This document shows, piece after piece, positions 24,880 to 31,469 of a DNA stretch of 35,690 nucleotides; within the stretch, counting starts at the first letter, position 1, and each line of letters opens with the position of its first letter. The notes under the pieces were generated by a model. It made no database searches, was not told the DNA's origin, and saw only the letters and a program-made list of their open reading frames with translations. The stretch comes from an uncultured Lachnospiraceae bacterium (lineage in GTDB: Bacteria > Bacillota > Clostridia > Lachnospirales > Lachnospiraceae): positions 1 to 35,690 of the forward strand of contig CACZFI010000013.1 in the NCBI GenBank assembly GCA_902780405.1. Reading direction: 5' to 3'. The translations under genes were made by a program, and so were the position numbers.

Positions 24880-26595
24880 ATGAAAAACAGATCGGACAGT
24901 TTAAAAACCATAGGTTTGGTCGTTGAGGATTCCTTTACCGATTTCTCCAAGGAAGTGATCCACAGTGTGGCGCACGCCATGATCGGCAGACCGGATTTCC
25001 GGTTGGTGGTGGTTGCGGGAAGATATGACGGAAGCGAGGATCCGGCAGATAAGAAGCATCAGTACAATCTGGTCTACAATACCATCTACCAGCTGGAGTC
25101 GGATTGCCAGTTTGACGGCATGATCCTGACAATCCCCGGGGCGGAAGGCCTGCTGCACGGACTGGATCCGAAGATCCCCAAGGTCTTTGTGGCGTTGGAG
25201 CGTGAGGGCGAAACCACGGTAAATTACGACAATGAAACAGGTATCCGCGAAGCGATCGAATACCTGGTGAATATCAAGGGCGTGAACAAACTCTGCATGC
25301 TCGGCGGCCGCGATGACAACGCGGATGCACAGAAGCGAAAGGATATCTTCAAAAGATGTCTGGAGAGTCTGAATCTCACCTTTGATGAGAATTGTTACGA
25401 ACCCAGCGAGATGAATATTGCGTCCGAAGCAGCCTCCAAGGCTCTGCTTGACCGCAATCCGGATGTGCAGGCAGTCTTTTGCGTGAACGACCAGACAGCG
25501 TTTGGCCTATATCAGGAGATGAAGCGCCGCGGGATCGTACCCGGCAGGGATGTTTATGTCTTCGGATTCGATAATACACAGATGGCAGGTGATATGATTC
25601 CGCCGCTGGCGTCGGTCGGCTCTGCGGAGATCACTCTGGGACAGCGGGCCATCGAGCTCTTGATGATGAAGATGAACGGCAAGGAAGTCGAGTCTGCAAC
25701 GGTTCCCACGAGATTGTACGGCAGGGAGTCCCTTCGTTACGATATGTACCAGTACACGGCGATGGAGATGCTTACCGCCGATCACGACTTCATTTACCGC
25801 ATGTTTGACGATTGCTTTTATCGCTACAAGAATGAGATCATCGAACCGGGTGCCATCAATTTAAGACGACTTTTCTTCGAGTTTATCTCTCGTATGCTTC
25901 TGGCGAAGAAGAATCGCTTTATGAGCGAGGAGACATTCTGGGAGATCGCCGAACTGATCGAGATCTTTTTCGACAACGGCGCGATGATGTATACGGACGC
26001 CAACAAATTCATTCAAAGTCTCGGCAGACTGCAGGGTGCTCTGAATGTCGATCAGAATTCCATCTACATCAACCATAAAAACAACCGCCTGTTTTCCATG
26101 GCGCGGGATCACGCCATCCGTTCGCAGTTTATCCGCAGGAATACGGAGAGCAGACATGTGAACGATGGAAGAAACCGCATCTTTGACTTTCAGGTCGAAA
26201 CATCCGGCTTTATGGACCATGAACCGGGTGATCTGACAACGATCGTCGAGAATTTCAGCAGGATCGGACTTTCGAACGCCGGGCTGTTCATGTTCTCCGA
26301 ACCCTACATATATGACGGAAAGAAGGATCACAAGTTCTCCGACCGCATCAATCTGGTGTGCGTGACACGTAACGGAGATCCTTACGTACTGCCCGAGGAA
26401 CGCCGGGATACGGCGCTTTCCGACATCTTCTGTCGCGAGGAACTGATCTATGAGGGCAGAGGACTTACCGCCTATCCGCTCTTCTACGGAAATGAGGTGT
26501 ACGGATTTGTGGTCTGCGGCATGACCTGGCAGATGCTTAATATGGGCGAGTTCTACGCCGGACAGCTTTCGCGATGCATCCATATGAATCTATAG
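24880..26595 (+). CDS. Cytoplasmic LacI-like periplasmic-binding-fold sensor without HTH
   Basis: A 571-residue protein whose first 285 residues are a type I periplasmic-binding fold as in LacI-family regulators: TIGLVVEDSFTDFSKEV at 10, FCVNDQTAFGLYQEMKRRG near 200-218, VFGFDNTQMA near 227-236, and PPLASV at 241. No DNA-binding helix-turn-helix precedes it and there is no signal peptide. Residues about 290-571 are a helical region followed by a mixed alpha/beta segment that may be GAF-like; I do not recognise it firmly. The start codon follows the EAL gene stop with no gap, behind GGAG, so the two proteins are probably made together and may form a signalling pair. Confidence 0.75.
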   Translation: MKNRSDSLKTIGLVVEDSFTDFSKEVIHSVAHAMIGRPDFRLVVVAGRYDGSEDPADKKHQYNLVYNTIYQLESDCQFDGMILTIPGAEGLLHGLDPKIPKVFVALEREGETTVNYDNETGIREAIEYLVNIKGVNKLCMLGGRDDNADAQKRKDIFKRCLESLNLTFDENCYEPSEMNIASEAASKALLDRNPDVQAVFCVNDQTAFGLYQEMKRRGIVPGRDVYVFGFDNTQMAGDMIPPLASVGSAEITLGQRAIELLMMKMNGKEVESATVPTRLYGRESLRYDMYQYTAMEMLTADHDFIYRMFDDCFYRYKNEIIEPGAINLRRLFFEFISRMLLAKKNRFMSEETFWEIAELIEIFFDNGAMMYTDANKFIQSLGRLQGALNVDQNSIYINHKNNRLFSMARDHAIRSQFIRRNTESRHVNDGRNRIFDFQVETSGFMDHEPGDLTTIVENFSRIGLSNAGLFMFSEPYIYDGKKDHKFSDRINLVCVTRNGDPYVLPEERRDTALSDIFCREELIYEGRGLTAYPLFYGNEVYGFVVCGMTWQMLNMGEFYAGQLSRCIHMNL

Positions 26596-26602
26596 AAAAA
26601 GA

Positions 26603-26645
26603 TTGACAATCGGGCTTTCATATAGTAGAATATGAAAGCTTGATT
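26603..26645 (+). promoter_or_regulatory. rplM promoter embedded in a 38-nt palindrome
   Basis: TTGACA (26603-26608), a 17-base spacer and TAGAAT (26626-26631). An inverted repeat of 16 pairs (two of them G-T) spans 26608-26623 and 26630-26645 with AGTAGA in the centre, so the -10 element overlaps the dyad centre and the predicted start near 26638 is in its right arm. Confidence 0.8.
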
Positions 26646-26773
26646 TATTCAGGCGTTTTTTCGTGACCTGATTTCCCACAGGTTGCGGAGCTGAGACCAA
26701 AGTGTGCCCGGACATCACATGGACGTCTCATACAGATCAGAATCGAGATATCGTACTATAAGGAGGAAATACC
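26638..26773 (+). promoter_or_regulatory. rplM leader, L13-leader-like
   Basis: The roughly 135-base leader contains ACCTG/CAGGT (26666-26670/26679-26683) and TGAGAC/GTCTCA (26692-26697/26725-26730), the latter enclosing a TGTG/CACA hairpin. Firmicutes have a known autoregulatory L13 leader at this position. The location and helix arrangement agree, but I could not confirm it against the family alignment. Confidence 0.5.
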
Positions 26774-27208
26774 ATGAAGAGTTTTATGGCAAGTCCATCA
26801 AACATTGAGAGAAAATGGTATGTAGTTGACGCTACAGGACATACATTGGGCCGTTTATCTTCCGAGATCGCATCGATCTTAAGAGGAAAGAAGAAGCCGA
26901 CCTATACACCGCACATCGATACCGGAGACTTCGTAGTTGTTGTCAATGCTGACAAGATCAAGGTTACCGGTAAGAAGCTTCAGCAGAAGGTTTACTATCA
27001 TCACTCCGATTATGTCGGCGGTATGAAGGAGCAGACACTTGCTGAGAAGCTTGCAAAGAAGCCTGAGCAGGTAATCGAGCTTGCAGTGAAGGGCATGCTT
27101 CCGAAGGGACCCCTCGGCAGACAGATGATCAAGAAACTTTACGTATACGCCGGACCTGAGCACAAGCAGCAGGCACAGAAGCCGGAAGTATTAGAGATCA
27201 AGTACTAA
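26774..27208 (+). CDS. rplM: 50S ribosomal protein L13
   Basis: A 144-residue early-assembly protein. [20 protein letters not shown] near the start and [21 protein letters not shown] are diagnostic. AAGGAGG lies about 8 bases before the ATG. It forms a two-gene unit with rpsI, normally directly downstream of truA but here displaced from it by the FIST-EAL pair. Confidence 0.97.
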   Translation: MKSFMASPSNIERKWYVVDATGHTLGRLSSEIASILRGKKKPTYTPHIDTGDFVVVVNADKIKVTGKKLQQKVYYHHSDYVGGMKEQTLAEKLAKKPEQVIELAVKGMLPKGPLGRQMIKKLYVYAGPEHKQQAQKPEVLEIKY

Positions 27209-27221
27209 GGAGGTAAGGTTC

Positions 27222-27617
27222 GTGGCTAAGAATACAAAGTTTTACGGAACAGGCAGAAGAAAAAGCAGTATTGCCAGAGTATACCTTGTACCGGGTACCG
27301 GTAAGGTTACCATAAATAAGCGTGACATGGAGGAGTACTTCGGTCTTGAGACACTCAAGGTTATCGTTCGTCAGCCTTTCGCTGCTACAGGCACAGAGGG
27401 CAAGTTCGATGCACTTGTAAATGTCAAGGGCGGCGGTTTCACCGGCCAGGCAGGTGCCATCAGACACGGTATCGCAAGAGCACTTCTTCAGGCAGATGCA
27501 GAGAATCGTCCTTCACTCAAGAAGGCTGGCTACTTAACCAGAGATCCTCGTATGAAGGAGAGAAAGAAGTACGGCTTAAAGGCCGCAAGAAGAGCGCCGC
27601 AGTTCTCCAAGAGATAA
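27222..27617 (+). CDS. rpsI: 30S ribosomal protein S9
   Basis: A 131-residue S9 whose C-terminal tail contacts the P-site tRNA. GTG 27222 starts [20 protein letters not shown], with AAGGAGG upstream. The conserved ending RAPQFSKR is intact. The DNA coding for QFSKR and the stop forms the left arm of a 25-bp inverted repeat, so translation termination occurs within a potential long hairpin. Confidence 0.97.
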   Translation: MAKNTKFYGTGRRKSSIARVYLVPGTGKVTINKRDMEEYFGLETLKVIVRQPFAATGTEGKFDALVNVKGGGFTGQAGAIRHGIARALLQADAENRPSLKKAGYLTRDPRMKERKKYGLKAARRAPQFSKR

Positions 27618-27774
27618 GGATTGTTGCGAATACGCACAAAAAAGAGCATCGCAAGCTTGCTTGCAAGATGCTCTTTTTTTGCGCGTATTCATAAGAAGCC
27701 AAGAGTTGAGACTTGTGACGCGAAGCGTCGCAAGGTTCAACCCCTGGCTGCAACAATCCTATCTCTTGGAGAAC
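27602..27774 (+). other. 173-nt three-way-junction inverted-repeat element at the rpsI 3' end
   Basis: The outer helix pairs 27602-27627 (last rpsI codons and beyond) with 27750-27774, 25 bp with one bulged A. Immediately inside it, helix A runs 27628-27690 (GAATACGC/GCGTATTC plus the terminator stem). Helix B is 27697-27749, 25 positions with 20 Watson-Crick and 2 G-T pairs around a GAA loop. Only ATAAGA (27691-27696) is unpaired at the junction. Confidence 0.8.
27638..27680 (+). terminator. Intrinsic terminator of rplM-rpsI
   Basis: AAAAAAGAGCATC/GATGCTC-TTTTTTT with an upper stem GCAAG-CTTG-CTTGC and two bulged A. The seven-T tract follows directly. On the minus strand the A tract gives a second T tract, so it may act in both directions. 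Confidence 0.9.
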
Positions 27775-27793
27775 ATGTGAGTCTTGTGGCCCC

Positions 27794-27810
27794 CCTTATC
27801 TCTTGAACAT
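27794..27810 (-). repeat. Second partial inverted copy of the rpsI 3' end
   Basis: CCTTATCTCTTGAACAT is the reverse complement of the rpsI end with three bases (GAG) missing, and is a direct repeat of the 27758-27776 arm. It lies just upstream of the Fur-family gene and includes its possible -35 element. Confidence 0.6.
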
Positions 27811-27837
27811 TCCATTTTTTTATGATACATTACTCCT

Positions 27838-28245
27838 ATGGCAAAACAATACACCACAAAATCAAAAACCCAGATCCTCGACTACGTCAAAAACCGCCAC
27901 GATCGGCGTTTTACGGCGCAGGAGGTGCATGAAGCCCTCTCAGCCGATGATCTGAAGATCAACCTCGCCACAGTCTACCGAAACCTCGATCGACTTGCGG
28001 ACGAGGGTCTTTTGTTGCGTTACAAGAGCATGGATATGAGCAGCGTGGCCTACCAGTACGTGGAAGAGAACCACGGCTGTCACAATCATCTGCATCTGCA
28101 GTGCAAAAAGTGCGGCAAGATCATCCATTTGGAGTGTGAGTTTATGCACGAGATTGAAGAACATTTGATGAAGGATCACGGTTTCTCCATCGCGTGCAAG
28201 GATTCGGTGATCGTCGGACTCTGTGCGGACTGTAAGGAGGAGTGA
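27838..28245 (+). CDS. Fur-family metal-responsive transcriptional regulator
   Basis: A 135-residue regulator with an N-terminal winged helix (INLATVYRNLDRLADEGLL at 41-59, the recognition helix region) and a C-terminal metal-binding dimerisation domain. Structural zinc ligands are Cys89-Cys92 and Cys129-Cys132. A histidine-rich run HNHLH (82-86) follows His79, and His97/Glu99 may contribute to the regulatory site. Whether it senses iron, zinc, manganese or peroxide (Fur, Zur, Mur, PerR) cannot be decided. There is no recognisable ribosome binding site before the ATG. The next gene starts one base after its stop. Confidence 0.88.
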   Translation: MAKQYTTKSKTQILDYVKNRHDRRFTAQEVHEALSADDLKINLATVYRNLDRLADEGLLLRYKSMDMSSVAYQYVEENHGCHNHLHLQCKKCGKIIHLECEFMHEIEEHLMKDHGFSIACKDSVIVGLCADCKEE

Positions 28246-28246
28246 G

Positions 28247-28966
28247 ATGGCGGAACAGCTTTATACGATACCGGTACATGACGCCTTTGAGGCGGACTGC
28301 GAGTGCCCGCTTTGCCTGATGCGCAGGGATCTCGAGAAGAGCGCGATCGAATTCACCATGGGTCCTTCCTATATGGAGGATGACAATCGCGCCGTGACGG
28401 ACAAACTTGGATTCTGTACGGAACATTTGCAGAAGCTTTACGCGAATAAGAATCGACTCGGGCTTGCGCTTATGTTAAAGACGCATACGGACAAGACCAT
28501 CGCCGATATGAAACAGCTGGCTGAGAAGGACACCGGCGGAAAGACCTCTTTTCTTTCGAGGAAGAGTTCCGGCGGATCGCCCATGATGGACTACATCCGC
28601 GAACTCGAAAGCACCTGCTTTGTCTGTCAGAGGATCGAGAAGGTGTTCGCGAGATACATCGATACGATCTTCCATATGTGGAAGAAAGACCCGGAGTTTC
28701 GCGAGCAGTTTGCGGCCTGCAAGGGCTTTTGTACCTGGCATTACGGGATGCTCTTCGAGGGTTCCGCGAAGGCTTTGGGCGGCAAGCAGCAGGAGTTTCT
28801 GGACGTATTAAACCGTGTCTATTTTGCGGGCATGGAGCGTGTGAATGAAGACGTTTCGTGGTTTATCGATAAATTCGATTATCGCAATCAGGATGCCCCT
28901 TGGAAGAACGCGAAGGATGCCCTCCCCCGCGCCATCACCAAGACGGGACATACGATTGTCGAATAA
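28247..28966 (+). CDS. DUF6062-like Cys/His-rich protein of unknown function
   Basis: A 239-residue soluble protein that I recognise as a DUF6062-type protein of Lachnospiraceae; no function is known. The sequence shows an internal duplication. The first half has CxCPLC (Cys18, 20, 23) and, 34 residues later, GFCTEH (Cys57, His60). The second half has CFVC (Cys124, 127) and, 35 residues later, GFCTWH (Cys162, His165). Two metal or redox sites are therefore plausible. ATG 28247 follows AAGGAGGAG within the end of the fur-like gene, so the pair is coupled. Confidence 0.75.
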   Translation: MAEQLYTIPVHDAFEADCECPLCLMRRDLEKSAIEFTMGPSYMEDDNRAVTDKLGFCTEHLQKLYANKNRLGLALMLKTHTDKTIADMKQLAEKDTGGKTSFLSRKSSGGSPMMDYIRELESTCFVCQRIEKVFARYIDTIFHMWKKDPEFREQFAACKGFCTWHYGMLFEGSAKALGGKQQEFLDVLNRVYFAGMERVNEDVSWFIDKFDYRNQDAPWKNAKDALPRAITKTGHTIVE

Positions 28967-28996
28967 TACAAATGATGCTTTTTTAGGAGGAAGGAC

Positions 28997-30364
28997 ATGT
29001 TAGAAAAAGTATTCAAACTCAAAGAACACGGGACGACCGTGAGGACGGAGATTGTAGCCGGAACCACAACATTCCTTGCTATGGCTTACATCCTGGCGGT
29101 GAATCCCAACATCCTCGGTACGGTCATGAACAGAAACGGCGTCTTTCTTGCGACGGCCATCGCTTCCGCAGTGGCAACCTTCGTTATGGCGTTTCTGGCC
29201 AATTACCCTATCGCGCTTTCTGCCGGCATGGGACTCAATGCGTACTTCGCATACACGGTCTGCCTGGGCGAACTTGCGGACGAGGTGGATCCCTACACCA
29301 TCGCACTGACCGCAGTGCTTTGTGAAGGTCTGATCTTCATTCTGATCTCCCTTTTCAAATTCCGTGAGAAGATCATCAACGGTATCCCTCAGAACTTAAA
29401 GTTCGGTATTTCCGCCGGTATCGGTCTTTTCATAGCCTTGATCGGTTTAAAGGGCGCACTGATCACGGTAGACGATCCCTCGACCTTTGTGGCACTCGGC
29501 GATTTCTCCAAGCCGCAGGTAGTGCTTGCAATCGTCGGACTTTTACTGATCGTGATCCTTTCTCATTATCGTGTGAAGGGCGCAGTGCTGATCGGTATCG
29601 TTGTAACCTGGCTGCTCGGTATGGCTGCGGAAGCCATCGGCTGGTATCAGGTAGATATTGAAGCGGAAGTATTCAGCGTATTCCCGGACTTCTCCAACGG
29701 TCTTGCTTTGGACGGTCTGGCTGACACGGCGTTTAAGTTTAATTTTTCCTGGGTGGGATCACATATGATCCAGTTTATCGCGATCCTGTTCAGCTTCCTA
29801 TTTGTGGATCTCTTTGACACCGTAGGTACGGTTGTAGGTGTGGCCGACAAGGCAAATCTTCTCGATGAGAACGGTGAGCTTCCGAGAGTCGGAAGAGTAT
29901 TCTTCGCAGATGCCATCGGTACCACCATCGGCGCATGCCTCGGTACCTCCACCGTCACCAGCTTTGTGGAGTCTTCCGCAGGCGTTGGCGAGGGCGGAAA
30001 GACAGGTCTTACCGCTCTTACCACCGGCTTCTGGTTCCTGGTAGCGATCTTCTTAAGCCCGCTCTTCCTGGCGATCCCTTCATTTGCAACAGCTCCGGCA
30101 CTGATCTATGTCGGTATGCTGATGTTTTCTTCAGCCAAGAAGGTTGACTACGAGAGCGATGCAGCAGATACCATCGGTGCTTATCTTGCAGCGCTTATGA
30201 TGCCGCTTACCTACTCCATCGCCAACGGTATCATGTTCGGCGTTATGAGCTGGGTAATCGTAAAGGTCTTCACAAAGAAGATCAAGGACGTATCTCCGAT
30301 CATGTGGGTGATCTTCGTTTTATTCGGTTTGAGAATCGCCGCACTGGTTCTGAATTTCCAATAA
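28997..30364 (+). CDS. NCS2-family purine permease (AzgA/PbuG-like)
   Basis: A 455-residue transporter with 12-14 hydrophobic segments, of the adenine/guanine/hypoxanthine group. RTEIVAGTTTFLAMAYILAVNP at the N terminus (shown here as EIVAGTTTFLAMAYI and VNPNIL), LSAGMGLNAYFAYTV, LFVDLFDTVGTVVGVA and TVTSFVESSAGVGEGGKTG are family motifs. Substrate is probably guanine/hypoxanthine. AGGAGGAAGG precedes the ATG. The 30-base upstream spacer leaves no room for a purine riboswitch. hpt, which salvages the same bases, lies 2.5 kb downstream. Confidence 0.92.
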   Translation: MLEKVFKLKEHGTTVRTEIVAGTTTFLAMAYILAVNPNILGTVMNRNGVFLATAIASAVATFVMAFLANYPIALSAGMGLNAYFAYTVCLGELADEVDPYTIALTAVLCEGLIFILISLFKFREKIINGIPQNLKFGISAGIGLFIALIGLKGALITVDDPSTFVALGDFSKPQVVLAIVGLLLIVILSHYRVKGAVLIGIVVTWLLGMAAEAIGWYQVDIEAEVFSVFPDFSNGLALDGLADTAFKFNFSWVGSHMIQFIAILFSFLFVDLFDTVGTVVGVADKANLLDENGELPRVGRVFFADAIGTTIGACLGTSTVTSFVESSAGVGEGGKTGLTALTTGFWFLVAIFLSPLFLAIPSFATAPALIYVGMLMFSSAKKVDYESDAADTIGAYLAALMMPLTYSIANGIMFGVMSWVIVKVFTKKIKDVSPIMWVIFVLFGLRIAALVLNFQ

Positions 30365-30368
30365 ATGC

Positions 30369-30397
30369 TTGACAAATGGGCATTTACAAGGTATAAA
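30369..30397 (+). promoter_or_regulatory. Promoter of hup
   Basis: TTGACA (30369-30374), a 17-base spacer and TATAAA (30392-30397), with a start expected near 30404. The promoter begins four bases after the permease stop. Confidence 0.85.
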
Positions 30398-30456
30398 TTT
30401 GCATAGGGCATTTTTAAGGGTGCCGCAAACGAATGTATTATAGGAGGAATTGTTCA

Positions 30457-30729
30457 ATGAACAAGAATGAGTTGGTTAGCAGCATTGCTGATAAGACCGG
30501 ACTTAAGAAGACAGAGGCAGAGAAGGCAGTTAAGGCTTTCGTTGAGACTGTAACAGCAGAGCTTAAGAAGGGCGAGAAGGTTCAGCTTGTAGGCTTCGGT
30601 ACTTTCGAAGTGGCTAAGAGACCTGCAAGAGAGGGTAGAAACCCCAGAACCGGCGAGACCATGAAGATCAAGGCTTCCAAGGCTCCCAAGTTCAAGGCTG
30701 GTAAGGCATTAAAGGATGCTATCAACTAA
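30457..30729 (+). CDS. hup: DNA-binding protein HU
   Basis: A 90-residue nucleoid protein that bends DNA as a dimer. The start MNKNELVSSIADKTGLKKTE at ATG 30457 follows AGGAGG. The dimerisation core VQLVGFGTFEVAKRPAREG and the DNA-binding arm RNPRTGETMKI are intact. It has its own promoter and terminator. It lies before rqcP as in B. subtilis and relatives. Confidence 0.96.
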   Translation: MNKNELVSSIADKTGLKKTEAEKAVKAFVETVTAELKKGEKVQLVGFGTFEVAKRPAREGRNPRTGETMKIKASKAPKFKAGKALKDAIN

Positions 30730-30750
30730 TTGATCGTATGATAGAAGAAG

Positions 30751-30786
30751 CAGGCTGCACGAAGGTGACAGCCTGTTTCTTTGTTT
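30751..30786 (+). terminator. Terminator of hup
   Basis: CAGGCTG-CAC-GAAG-GTG-A-CAGCCTG (30751-30775), a 10-bp stem with one bulged A, then TTTCTTTGTTT. The T tract directly abuts the ribosome binding site of rqcP. Confidence 0.85.
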
Positions 30787-30798
30787 AGGAGAAAATTT

Positions 30799-31038
30799 AT
30801 GAGACTGGATAAGTATTTGAAAGTATCAAGACTGATCAAGCGTCGTACCGTGGCCAACGAAGCCTGCGATGCAGGACGCGTATCCGTGAACGGAAAGGTG
30901 GTCAAGGCCTCCTACGACGTGAAGGTCGGGGATGTGATCGAGATCGGATTCGGCAACAAGACGGTGAAGGCGGAAGTGACTATGATCGCCGATTCCACCA
31001 AGAAGGAAGAAGCGAAGGAAATGTATCGCTATCTGTAA
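30799..31038 (+). CDS. rqcP: S4-domain ribosome quality-control protein RqcP (YabO/HslR-like)
   Basis: A 79-residue RNA-binding protein with an S4 domain (MRLDKYLKVSRLIKRRTVAN, then GRVSVNGKVVKASYDVKVGD). In B. subtilis, RqcP works with RqcH on stalled 50S subunits in alanine-tail addition. ATG 30799 follows AGGAGAAAA; the longer frame starts inside the terminator. It has no promoter of its own that I can see. Confidence 0.9.
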   Translation: MRLDKYLKVSRLIKRRTVANEACDAGRVSVNGKVVKASYDVKVGDVIEIGFGNKTVKAEVTMIADSTKKEEAKEMYRYL

Positions 31039-31045
31039 ATTCTAC

Positions 31046-31074
31046 TTGAAAAAAAACCGACTTACGGGTAATAT
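31046..31074 (+). promoter_or_regulatory. Possible promoter of divIC
   Basis: TTGAAA (31046-31051), a 17-base spacer and TAATAT (31069-31074), within an AT-rich spacer between rqcP and divIC. An alternative -10, TATACT (31074-31079), has a poor spacing. Confidence 0.5.
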
Positions 31075-31106
31075 ATACTATATATGTGCTTTTGAGAGGT
31101 AAGAGG

Positions 31107-31415
31107 ATGGCAAAGCGACGCAGAAAAAGATCATCACGCAGACAGTCACCGGCGATGTCGATGCTTATTGTCATGACGGTGCTCTTGGTGTGCATTGCCG
31201 CAGTCAGCAAGACGATGAGCCTCAAGAAAGAAGATCGTGCGCTCGCCGAGAATGAGTACATTCTCGAGCAGAGACTGGCCGAGGCCGAGGCTGAGAGAGA
31301 TCGCTTAGCGGCCGAGGAGGAATACATGCAGACGCCTCAGTACATCGAGGATGTCGCGAAGAACAGGCTGGGGTTGGTCTATCCGGATGAGATTGTGATC
31401 AAGCCTTCGGAATAG
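31107..31415 (+). CDS. divIC: Septum formation initiator, DivIC/FtsL-like
   Basis: A 102-residue bitopic division protein. A very basic N terminus (AKRRRKRSSRRQ) precedes a single membrane helix at about 18-37, then a coiled coil at about 45-77 (LAENEYILEQRLAEAEAERD) and a short extracytoplasmic end with TPQYIEDVAKNRLGLVYPDE. It fits the DivIC family acting with DivIB and FtsL at the septum. ATG 31107 is preferred over 31086 because AGAGG lies upstream. Downstream of rqcP as in related genomes, although yabP/yabQ are missing between them. Confidence 0.88.
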   Translation: MAKRRRKRSSRRQSPAMSMLIVMTVLLVCIAAVSKTMSLKKEDRALAENEYILEQRLAEAEAERDRLAAEEEYMQTPQYIEDVAKNRLGLVYPDEIVIKPSE

Positions 31416-31418
31416 CAG

Positions 31419-31449
31419 ACTGCAGTGTCACATACACTGCAGTTTTTTT
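31419..31449 (+). terminator. Terminator after divIC
   Basis: The perfect 10-bp stem ACTGCAGTGT/ACACTGCAGT (31419-31428/31434-31443) with a 5-base loop, followed by TTTTTT. It lies only 20 bases before the tilS start. Confidence 0.92.
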
Positions 31450-31469
31450 AACGAGTGATACGGAAGAAT

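Noticed and set aside
27621..27806. Short plus-strand open frame after rpsI
   Set aside because: It translates the terminator and inverted repeats; there is no binding site and no protein-like composition.
28967..28996. Purine riboswitch upstream of the NCS2 permease
   Set aside because: Only 30 bases separate it from the preceding gene, with no room for the aptamer.
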